The notes beneath the pieces were generated by a model that was given only the letters and a program-made list of their open reading frames with translations, was not told the DNA's origin and did not search any database. A program made the position numbers and the translations under genes. This document shows positions 57,334-64,000 of a stretch of DNA of 64,000 nucleotides, piece by piece; within the stretch, counting starts at the first letter, position 1; every line of letters starts with the position of its first letter. The stretch is from Candidatus Microgenomates bacterium. Lineage in GTDB: Bacteria; Patescibacteria; JACPGU01. The stretch covers positions 66,609 through 130,608 of the forward strand of contig JACPGU010000003.1 of NCBI GenBank assembly GCA_016188915.1, written 5' to 3'.

Positions 57334-58521
57334 GTGAATAGTATCAAAAACGCCAAAAAAAGCAGCGTGAAGAATACAGACACATCCCAAGCGAAGTGCA
57401 GGGTTTGTGGTTGGGAATTATTTGGAAAACCGCTTTTGGAGTACGACAATATGCCTAGCGTCGCACAACATTTGCCAGACACAGATTCTCTCAAAGATGA
57501 TAATGGTGTTGATCTGAGAGTTTATCAATGCTCTGGATGCGGCGTGGTGCAACTAGATAGTAAACCAGTACCATATTATAAAGAGGTGATTCGCGCTTCT
57601 GGTTTTTCTCAAGAGATGAAAGATTTTCGGCTGAAGCAATTCAGGGACTTTGTCGCTAAATTTTCTCTTAAAGATAAAAATATTCTTGAAGTGGGGTGTG
57701 GAGGAGGAGAATACCTGTCTCTAATGAAAGAGTGCGCAGCAAATTCCTCGGGCATAGAATATTCCGATAGTTTAGTAAAAAAATGCGCAGAAGGTGGTCT
57801 TAATGTCTCGAAAGGATTTGTTGAGGATAGCAGTTATATTGTAAACAATGCTCCCTTTGATGCATTTTTTATGATAAGCTCTCTAGAACATTTGCCAGAT
57901 CCGAACAAAACACTTCGAGGAATATATAATAATTTGACTGATGGGGGGGTGGGGATTGTCGAAGTGCCAAATTTTGATATGATTTTGCGCAACAACCTTT
58001 TCTCCGAATTTATGCGTGATCATTTATTTTATTTCACCAGAGAAACTCTTGTCGTCTTACTCAATTTGAACGGATTTGAAGTCATTAAGTGTAATGAAGT
58101 ATGGCATGACTATATTATTTCAGCGATTGTGAGGAAAAGAAGTAATCTGGATCTTACGCTTTTTTCGGAAAATCAAAATAAACTAAAAAAAGAAGTTAAT
58201 AACTATATTGGAAAATTCGAAAAAAATAAAGTAGCTATCTGGGGCGCTGGTCACCAGGCCTTTGCGATCATGTCATTATTCGATCTAGGAGGGAAGATCA
58301 AATACGTTGTTGATTCTGCACCCTTCAAACAAGGGAAATTTACGCCAGCAACCCATATTCCTATCGTTTCTTCGGATAAACTACATTCGGATCCGGTTAG
58401 CGCTATTATTGTTATGGCAGGTAGCTATTCTGATGAAATCGTCAAAATTGTCAGAGAAAATTATCATCAAGATATGAAAGTAGCTATTTTGAGGGACTTT
58501 GGGTTAGAAATAATCTCATAA
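57334..58521 (+). CDS. sugar C-methyltransferase (zinc-binding/SAM/C-methyltransferase domains)
   Basis: A 395-residue protein starting at GTG 57334. The N-terminus binds zinc through CRVCGWELFGK and YQCSGCGVVQL (Methyltransf_13 type); the SAM domain has ILEVGCGGGEYLSLMKE and ISSLEHLPDPNKTL; the C-terminal domain (about 285-390) reads KVAIWGAGHQAFAIMSLFDL and KYVVDSAPFKQGKFTPATHI, matching the C-methyltransferase C-terminal domain of NDP-sugar 3-C-methyltransferases such as TylC3. Expected role: methyl branch on a 4-keto deoxy sugar. It is first in an operon running to 63885, under the promoter at 57246. Confidence 0.87.
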   Translation: MNSIKNAKKSSVKNTDTSQAKCRVCGWELFGKPLLEYDNMPSVAQHLPDTDSLKDDNGVDLRVYQCSGCGVVQLDSKPVPYYKEVIRASGFSQEMKDFRLKQFRDFVAKFSLKDKNILEVGCGGGEYLSLMKECAANSSGIEYSDSLVKKCAEGGLNVSKGFVEDSSYIVNNAPFDAFFMISSLEHLPDPNKTLRGIYNNLTDGGVGIVEVPNFDMILRNNLFSEFMRDHLFYFTRETLVVLLNLNGFEVIKCNEVWHDYIISAIVRKRSNLDLTLFSENQNKLKKEVNNYIGKFEKNKVAIWGAGHQAFAIMSLFDLGGKIKYVVDSAPFKQGKFTPATHIPIVSSDKLHSDPVSAIIVMAGSYSDEIVKIVRENYHQDMKVAILRDFGLEIIS

Positions 58522-58525
58522 TACT

Positions 58526-59578
58526 ATGTCTGTACTATCAACCGATCTTTGTCACATTCTCGATTTGACTCGTGAGTCATGGGAAGATCTCCGAGGAAAA
58601 CGGCTATTCATGACCGGGGGAACCGGTTTTTTTGGCAGTCATCTTTTAGAAAGTTTCGCATTTGCCAATAAAGAGCTAAATCTCAACGCCTCTGTCCTTG
58701 TGCTGACTAGGGATATAAAGAATTTTAAAAAAACAGCGCCTCATTTAGTAAAAAATTCGGCTATCAAATTTCATCTCGGCGATGTGAAGGACTTCAATTT
58801 CCCTGATGGCGAATTTTCTCATATAATTCATGCGGCTGCCACATCAGCTGTTGAAACTTTCAATAGAGAAGATCATCTAGCAAAATTCGATACTCTCGTC
58901 GGCGGGACGAGGCATGTACTCGACTTTGCCGTTCATTGCAAAGCGCAGAAATTTCTTTTTACCAGTTCCGGAGCTGCTTATGGCAAACAACCAGCCGATA
59001 TGACCCATATTTCAGAAGAATATCTTGGGGCGCCAAACCCTCCAGACCCCAATTCTGCATGGGGCGAAGGTAAGCGGGTGGCTGAATTTCTTTGTGGCTA
59101 TTATTCAAACAAGTATGGTATTGAGACAAAAATAGTGCGATGTTTTAGCTTCGTTGGTCCATATTTACCCATAGATATTCATTACGCTATAGGGAATTTT
59201 ATCCGAGACGCTTTAAAAGGGGGGCCTATTATCGTCAGTGGCGATGGGTCTCCGGTAAGATCCTATCTCTATTCATCTGACCTTGTGGTCTGGCTCTGGA
59301 CCATTCTTTTCAAAGGAAAGACCCGCAGAATATATAATATTGGTTCAGGAGAGAGTATTACTATCGCGGAATTAGCTAATGTCGTGGCACAATCATTGGG
59401 ACCCAACATTGAAGTGAAGATAGAAAAAACGCCCGACCACAATAAAGTACTGGAAAGATACATTCCGGACATTAGTTTGGTGAAAAAAGAATTAGGGCTG
59501 GTACAAACGATAGATCTGAAGACCGCTATTAAAAAAACAGCAGAGCACATCCAGAAAAATAATAAGTTATATCACTAA
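58526..59578 (+). CDS. extended SDR epimerase/dehydratase-like protein with Tyr-to-Trp active-site change
   Basis: A 350-residue extended SDR. MTGGTGFFGSHLLESF is the NAD(P) motif, HIIHAAATSAVETF and FLFTSSGAAYGKQ follow the fold, and RCFSFVGPYLPIDIHYAIGN and GDGSPVRSYLYSSDLVVWLW complete it. The catalytic motif, normally Tyr-x3-Lys, reads NSAWGEGKRVAEF: Trp179-x3-Lys183. Without the tyrosine the usual acid-base chemistry is doubtful, so it may be a specialised subfamily or a non-redox partner. It could be the reductase or epimerase acting after the ThDP enzyme. Four bases separate it from the C-methyltransferase gene. Confidence 0.8.
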   Translation: MSVLSTDLCHILDLTRESWEDLRGKRLFMTGGTGFFGSHLLESFAFANKELNLNASVLVLTRDIKNFKKTAPHLVKNSAIKFHLGDVKDFNFPDGEFSHIIHAAATSAVETFNREDHLAKFDTLVGGTRHVLDFAVHCKAQKFLFTSSGAAYGKQPADMTHISEEYLGAPNPPDPNSAWGEGKRVAEFLCGYYSNKYGIETKIVRCFSFVGPYLPIDIHYAIGNFIRDALKGGPIIVSGDGSPVRSYLYSSDLVVWLWTILFKGKTRRIYNIGSGESITIAELANVVAQSLGPNIEVKIEKTPDHNKVLERYIPDISLVKKELGLVQTIDLKTAIKKTAEHIQKNNKLYH

Positions 59579-59587
59579 ATAATTCTT

Positions 59588-61258
59588 ATGAAACTCAGTG
59601 ATTATGTTGTCAAATTCATAAAAGACGAGGTGGCTGATTCGGTTTTTGTATTATCGGGTGGAGGAATAATGCACATTATTGATTCGTTGGGCAAATCAAA
59701 TATTAACACATACTGCTGTCATCATGAACAAGGGGCAGTTATAGCCGCCGAAGGATATGGTCGGATAAGAAACCATCCCGGGGTAGCCGTGGTTACGACT
59801 GGTCCTGGTGGGACCAACGCCATCACCGGTGTTGCCGGAGCGTGGCTCGACAGTGTACCGATGATGGTGATATGCGGTCAGGTAAAAACAGATAACATTA
59901 CCCCTAGAAGTAATGGGATCCCAGCGCAAAGAGCAATAGGTCTCCAGGAACTAAATAATACAGATATTGCGCGTCCTATAACTAAATATACCGTAACCGT
60001 CACCGATCCAGATTCAATAAAATACCACCTTCAAAAAGCTCTACATATTGCCATATCTGGACGTCCCGGTCCTGTTTGGATTGAAATACCTCTCGATATT
60101 ACGACGGCAGAAATTGACCCAGAGAAATTACAAGGATATAAACCAAAGCCGTTATCGGAATTTGTCGAACCCAAGATACCGATGGATATTATTATCGAAA
60201 AGCTAAAAAAAGCAAAAAAGCCATTATTGATGGCAGGATATGGTATCCGTCTGGCTGGTGGAGTGCAAGTTTTAGAAAAAATATTGAAAAAATACGAATT
60301 TAACGTGGTAACCCCAATTTTTACCGCGGACGATCTGGTAACACATGATTATGTAAAATATTTAGGTAGGCAAGGCATGCCAGGGAATTATTCCGCAAAT
60401 TACGCTGTCGACAATTGTGACGTGCTCTTGGTTGTTGGCGAAAGGATACAATTAACGCAGACATCATTTGACTACAAAAATTTTGCTATCCAGGCGACAA
60501 AAATAATGGTTGATATAGACGAATCAGAGCTTTACAAAAAAACTCTAGCCATAGATATTCCAGTCCATTGTGATGCAAAAATATTTCTTGAAGAGCTTTT
60601 GAAATATGACTTTAAGCTAAATAAATGGAATGTGGAACGCGACAAAATCAATCTGGCTGATTATTCTTGTGGCAAAAAATATCTCAATGTCTATAAATTT
60701 ATCGACGAAATCGAAAAATACTCTGGTCTTATGCCTATCTCCACGGCCGATGGCATGGCGAGCTTGGTTCCTCACCAAGCTTTGAGAATTCACAAAAGAC
60801 AACGTTTTATTACAAATGCTGGCCTTGGGCACATGGGGTCTGGACTTCCAATGGCCATTGGAGCGTGTATTGCCGAAGGTAAAAGACCAACAATTTGTTT
60901 CGAGGGAGATGGTTCGATAATGCTTAATATTCAAGAGCTTCAAACGATTATTTATCACAAACTACCGATTAAGATCTTCATTTTCAGCAACGATGGTTAT
61001 TATTCAATCAGAGGTACTCATACGCGATTCTTTAATAAGGTTTTTGCTGCCGATCCATCCTCTGGTGTGGGGATGCCAGACTTTTCGAAATTAATCCTCG
61101 CGTGGGGACTGAAGTATGAAAAAATCGCAAGTGATGACGAGCTGATAAAATTAAAATCAGTAATGGATTACGAAGGACCGATTGTTTGTGAATTAATGAT
61201 ATCTCCCAACCAGCCAATGCTACCAAAATGGACAGCGGGACAATTAAGAGATAAATAA
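59588..61258 (+). CDS. acetolactate-synthase-like ThDP-dependent enzyme
   Basis: A 556-residue protein with the three-domain plan of acetolactate synthase. The catalytic glutamate is Glu47 (CCHHEQGAVIAAEGYGR), GPGGTNAITGVAGAWLDSVP follows, and the ThDP/Mg motif is FEGDGSIMLNIQEL...SNDGYYSI. Acetolactate synthases for branched-chain amino acids are normally paired with a small subunit and other ilv genes, none of which is here. In a locus with rfbF-, rfbG- and rfbH-like genes it recalls YerE, which attaches a two-carbon unit from pyruvate to a CDP-3,6-dideoxy-4-keto sugar in yersiniose synthesis. That role is inference from context. Confidence 0.82.
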   Translation: MKLSDYVVKFIKDEVADSVFVLSGGGIMHIIDSLGKSNINTYCCHHEQGAVIAAEGYGRIRNHPGVAVVTTGPGGTNAITGVAGAWLDSVPMMVICGQVKTDNITPRSNGIPAQRAIGLQELNNTDIARPITKYTVTVTDPDSIKYHLQKALHIAISGRPGPVWIEIPLDITTAEIDPEKLQGYKPKPLSEFVEPKIPMDIIIEKLKKAKKPLLMAGYGIRLAGGVQVLEKILKKYEFNVVTPIFTADDLVTHDYVKYLGRQGMPGNYSANYAVDNCDVLLVVGERIQLTQTSFDYKNFAIQATKIMVDIDESELYKKTLAIDIPVHCDAKIFLEELLKYDFKLNKWNVERDKINLADYSCGKKYLNVYKFIDEIEKYSGLMPISTADGMASLVPHQALRIHKRQRFITNAGLGHMGSGLPMAIGACIAEGKRPTICFEGDGSIMLNIQELQTIIYHKLPIKIFIFSNDGYYSIRGTHTRFFNKVFAADPSSGVGMPDFSKLILAWGLKYEKIASDDELIKLKSVMDYEGPIVCELMISPNQPMLPKWTAGQLRDK

Positions 61259-61259
61259 T

Positions 61260-61910
61260 ATGAAATATACCAACATTATCTTTGATTTCGATGGGACATT
61301 AGTTGATACGAGACCCGGGATAATAAAGGCTTTTTATGCTGTCATGACTGATATGGGTATAGAGCCGGCCGATGAAAAGACTATTGGTGAGCTAATAGGA
61401 GTCCCATTATCTCAATTTCTTGAAGTTCTCCTAAAAACTAATGATGCCAAAATCATTAAGAAAGGGTCAGAATTATTCAAAAAACATTATGATAGAGAAT
61501 ATTCTTCTGACAATATTTTGTATCCCGGTATTCCGGAGTTACTAGAAAATATTAAGGAAAACTCTGGTAGCAGTTTTGTTGTTAGTAATAAAATAGATGC
61601 TTTCTTGAATAAAATATTAGAACAGCATGATATTAGAAAATATTTCCAATCCACCAAGGGAACTGATGGGACAGGAAGAGGCTCTCAAAAATCTGATTAC
61701 GTCAGGGATTTGGTTGAAGAAAATAATCTAGATCGAGCTATAACTGTCATTGTAGGTGATAGGAGAGATGATGTAGTAGCAGGAAAAGACAACCTGATAC
61801 ATACTGTAGGCATAACCTATGGCTATGGCTCAAGGGAAGAATTAGAGGAAGTGGGAGCTGAGATTGTAGTCAGAGATGTTGAGGGCCTGAAGAGTGTTTT
61901 GATGGAATAA
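61260..61910 (+). CDS. HAD-family hydrolase (phosphoglycolate-phosphatase-like)
   Basis: A 216-residue haloacid-dehalogenase-type phosphatase. Motif I is FDFDGTLVDT (Asp9, Asp11), motif II is in SSFVVSNK, and motif IV is VIVGDRRDDVVAGKD. The helical cap between motifs I and II is of the PGP/beta-phosphoglucomutase type. It begins two bases after the ThDP gene stop, so it is probably translated with it. A sugar-phosphate substrate (for example a nonulosonic-acid or hexose phosphate intermediate) is plausible. Confidence 0.88.
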   Translation: MKYTNIIFDFDGTLVDTRPGIIKAFYAVMTDMGIEPADEKTIGELIGVPLSQFLEVLLKTNDAKIIKKGSELFKKHYDREYSSDNILYPGIPELLENIKENSGSSFVVSNKIDAFLNKILEQHDIRKYFQSTKGTDGTGRGSQKSDYVRDLVEENNLDRAITVIVGDRRDDVVAGKDNLIHTVGITYGYGSREELEEVGAEIVVRDVEGLKSVLME

Positions 61911-61935
61911 AGGCTTATTTTATAAGATTGAAAGA

Positions 61936-63885
61936 ATGTTAAAGAATTTTTATCGTAAACTGCCCTTGAAATATCGTCGAGATATAAAATTTTTTTATTA
62001 CTCTTTTTTTAGGTTTACGGAAAGCTTAAAGAAAAAACCAAAATTGCGGGATATACCTGATGGGCCGAAGATTTCTGTGGTGGTGCCGGTTTTTCGGCAC
62101 GAAAGGTATTTGCGGGAGTGCATAGATTCTATTCTAAGCCAAAGCTATACGAATTTTGAATTAATTTTAGTGAACGACGATCCTGATAATAAGGAGATAG
62201 AGAAAATCTTACGAGAGTACGAGAACAATCTTAGGGTAAAAATTTTGCACAATGAGAGTAATATCCATGTTTCCGAGAGCTTAAACAGGGGCATCAGAAA
62301 ATCTACTGGAGAGTACGTCGCTTTTGTGGACTGTGATGATGCTTTGTGCCCGTATAGTTTGCAAGAAGTGGTAAAATATATTTTGGAAAACGGCTCTTGG
62401 CCAGATTTTATTAGCACGAAATACGTGGTTATCAGCGAAAAAGGGCGACTGATTTGTTGTTATAATAGACCGAAAAACCCTAATATTTTTCAAAATATGT
62501 GGGCGAGTCATTTAAAGGTGATAAGACGAGATGTTTTTGAAAAGATTGGCTATTTTGACCCAAAATGGAGCGGTATTCAGGACTATGAATTTGCTTTGCG
62601 GGCAGAAAAAAATGGTTGCCAGATCCATTATTTACAAAAATATTTATACAAATACAGGGAGCATGCCGAAACCTATACTACGCAAAAATTGAAATCGCAG
62701 TATGAAAGGTCGGATGCCCTGAAAGAACTTTACGCACTGGATAAGAAGCTAAAAATCCTCTATCTAATCACGCAATCCGAGTGGGGTGGGGCACAGAGGT
62801 ATGTCTACGATCTCGCGACAAATATGGTGCGTGATTTTGAAGTGGTGGTGGCGGGAGGGGGGGAGGGGCATTTGTCGGAGAGACTGGAACAGACGGTAGT
62901 GCGGTTTGTGGCCTTGAAGCATTTGATTCGTCCTATTAGACCCTTTCGCGATTTGCTGGCGTTTTTTGAAATATTAACGCTTTTACGGCGGGAAAAGCCG
63001 GATATTCTGCATCTTAATTCCAGCAAGGCAGTAGTTTTGGGATCTTTAGCGGGACGTCTTTCTCGCTTCCGGCCAAAGATCATCGCCACTGCGCACGGTT
63101 TGGCATATCATGAACCAGGCTCAATATGGAAAAAACAATTTTATAAACTTTTTGAAAAAATCGGTTTTGGTTTGGCGGATAGGATAATTTGTGTTTCCCG
63201 TTTTGATTATGGCAGTGGAATAAAAAATCATGTTTTTAAGGCCTCAAAAGCTACCATTATCTATAACGGTCTACTTGCGAAGGTGTCACCTTCGCAAGTA
63301 GACGTGAAGGCCAAGTTTTTGCATAAAGATGAAGCATGTGTAGTTGGCACTATCGCTAATTTTTATCCCAACAAAGGCCTGGAGTATTTATTGCGAGTAG
63401 CCAAACTGATTCAAGACAAGCGTTCTGATATTAGCTTTGTTGTAGCTGGAGATGGAGTAGGGAGGCGAGACATAGAATCGCAAATCGCAGAATTGGGACT
63501 GAAAAATGTGAAGCTTATAGGATTTATCGACGATACGGAAAAATTTCTGCAAGAATGCGACATCTTCGTCTTATCATCGCTCAAAGAAGGTTTACCTTAT
63601 GTTATTTTAGAGGCGATGGCGATGGGCTTGCCTATTGTAGCAACAAAAGTCGGAGGAGTGCCGGAGATGGTGGACGACAATGTAGCCGGGTTTCTTGTCT
63701 CCCCGGCCGATTCAGAAGCACTGGCTGAAAAAATAGAAATATTAGCTAATGATTCTTCGCTCTGTCTTCGTTTCGGCCAAAGTGGCGCTAGAAAATTGCG
63801 GATTCAATTTACCCCAGACAAGATGCTTTGCGACACAAAAAGTATCTACATAAAACTACTTGCGAAGGTGACACCTTCGCAATAA
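61936..63885 (+). CDS. two-domain glycosyltransferase (GT2 + GT4) carrying palindromic repeats
   Basis: A 649-residue bifunctional glycosyltransferase. Residues about 40-265 are GT2 (ISVVVPVFRHERYLRECIDS, FVDCDDALCPYSL, IQDYEFALRAEKNG) and about 270-640 are GT4 (LITQSEWGGAQRYVYDLATN, VVGTIANFYPNKGLEYL, and the donor loop SLKEGLPYVILEAMAMGLPIVAT). Two palindromic repeats are read in frame: 63269-63303 encodes LLAKVSPSQVD at the start of the second GT4 lobe, where family members vary, and 63856-63886 encodes the last residues LLAKVTPSQ and the TAA stop. Both GT domains keep their motifs, so activity is likely. A transposase gene starts ten bases later. Confidence 0.87.
   Translation: MLKNFYRKLPLKYRRDIKFFYYSFFRFTESLKKKPKLRDIPDGPKISVVVPVFRHERYLRECIDSILSQSYTNFELILVNDDPDNKEIEKILREYENNLRVKILHNESNIHVSESLNRGIRKSTGEYVAFVDCDDALCPYSLQEVVKYILENGSWPDFISTKYVVISEKGRLICCYNRPKNPNIFQNMWASHLKVIRRDVFEKIGYFDPKWSGIQDYEFALRAEKNGCQIHYLQKYLYKYREHAETYTTQKLKSQYERSDALKELYALDKKLKILYLITQSEWGGAQRYVYDLATNMVRDFEVVVAGGGEGHLSERLEQTVVRFVALKHLIRPIRPFRDLLAFFEILTLLRREKPDILHLNSSKAVVLGSLAGRLSRFRPKIIATAHGLAYHEPGSIWKKQFYKLFEKIGFGLADRIICVSRFDYGSGIKNHVFKASKATIIYNGLLAKVSPSQVDVKAKFLHKDEACVVGTIANFYPNKGLEYLLRVAKLIQDKRSDISFVVAGDGVGRRDIESQIAELGLKNVKLIGFIDDTEKFLQECDIFVLSSLKEGLPYVILEAMAMGLPIVATKVGGVPEMVDDNVAGFLVSPADSEALAEKIEILANDSSLCLRFGQSGARKLRIQFTPDKMLCDTKSIYIKLLAKVTPSQ
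63269..63303. repeat. 35-bp perfect palindrome inside a glycosyltransferase gene
   Basis: GTCTACTTGCGAAGGTG (63269-63285), a central T, then its exact complement (63287-63303): 17 of 17 pairs. It adds no stop codon in this frame. Related to the copy at 63856-63886. Confidence 0.9.
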
Positions 63886-63886
63886 G
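63856..63886. repeat. second palindrome, forming the gene's C-terminus and stop
   Basis: TTGCGAAGGTG-A-CACCTTCGCAA (63860-63882) is a perfect 11-bp palindrome. The first 26 bases match the 63271 copy except for one central base; divergence at CGCAA-TAA creates the stop codon. Confidence 0.88.
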
Positions 63887-63894
63887 ATAAAATC

Positions 63895-64000
63895 ATGCAA
63901 CGGCAAATAGAACAAAAACAAAAAAATGCCGATTATGGCATATTTCATATCTATAATCGTGGGACAGAAAAAAGAGATATTTTTTTAGATATGTACGATT
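63895..64000 (+). CDS. REP-associated tyrosine transposase (IS200-like, Y1), 3' end outside the window
   Basis: ATG 63895 opens a frame that runs off the window (35 residues visible). ADYGIFHIYNRGTEKRDIF is the N-terminal signature of Y1_Tnp/RAYT transposases (the family usually reads YHIxNRGxxKxxIF). RAYTs are single-copy relatives of IS200 TnpA thought to spread palindromic REP sequences. Two copies of one palindrome lie within 630 bases upstream, the nearer ending nine bases before this start. The catalytic HUH and tyrosine lie beyond the edge and cannot be checked. Confidence 0.8.
   Translation, partial: MQRQIEQKQKNADYGIFHIYNRGTEKRDIFLDMYD

Noticed and set aside
59588..61258. Simple ilvB annotation for branched-chain amino-acid synthesis
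   Set aside because: No small regulatory subunit or other ilv/leu genes are present and the gene is embedded in a nucleotide-sugar operon; kept as a possibility only.

Overview
This window looks like a chromosomal segment of an uncultivated candidate-phyla-radiation bacterium (Patescibacteria, Parcubacteria-like). The grounds are moderate-to-low GC, tightly packed operons, tRNAs without encoded CCA, a GxxExxY gene, a REP-associated transposase, an S1 protein with a lysine-rich tail, a MnmA carrying low-complexity insertions, and many secreted beta-sandwich proteins without named relatives. TGA is used as a normal stop (for example at 8695, 12487 and 15072), so the recoded lineages are unlikely. 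The lineage call is inference from gene content; no rRNA is present.

Layout. 1-7500 is housekeeping: two tRNA-Leu genes, a tRNA-Val/tRNA-Phe pair, an M3 peptidase (pepF), a methyltransferase, ribosomal protein S1, YlxR and a metallo-beta-lactamase fold hydrolase. 7500-13400 is accessory: a tiny zinc ribbon, a small kinase-fold protein, two paralogous membrane/coiled-coil proteins with companions, and a transglutaminase-like protein. 13560-15700 is a probable copper/thiol-redox locus (CsoR repressor, DUF1573, CcdA-type transporter, DUF2892, EF-Tu domain II-like protein). 16061-22464 (minus strand) carries a 1389-residue secreted protein, a zinc-finger protein and a GHMP-kinase-like protein fused to a putative winged helix. 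22802-34328 holds cell-surface proteins: two sharing an NBR1-type Ig domain (one a 1183-residue S-layer-like protein with strong promoters and a long leader), LysM, TPR and lipoprotein genes, mnmA, and a GxxExxY gene framed by 42-bp inverted repeats.

34581 to the right edge is one large surface-polysaccharide locus: O-antigen ligase-like protein, initiating sugar-phosphate transferase, ABC exporter pair, glycosyltransferases (one a 1294-residue multi-domain fusion), a GtrB/GtrA pair, and nucleotide-sugar enzymes. RfbF-, RfbG- and RfbH-like proteins, a C-methyltransferase, an epimerase-like protein and an acetolactate-synthase-like ThDP enzyme together suggest a CDP-linked, possibly branched, deoxy sugar. 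Embedded in it are a three-gene radical-SAM cassette and a second, B12-type radical SAM protein.

The most notable non-coding signal is palindromic repeats that intrude into genes. A 35-bp perfect palindrome is read in frame within the last glycosyltransferase, a second copy forms that gene's C-terminus and stop, and a REP-associated (Y1-type) transposase begins ten bases later and runs off the window. YlxR and MnmA also contain repeat-derived peptides. Promoters of the form TTGCTN-17-TANNAT, or with an extended TGC-TANNNT -10, recur throughout.
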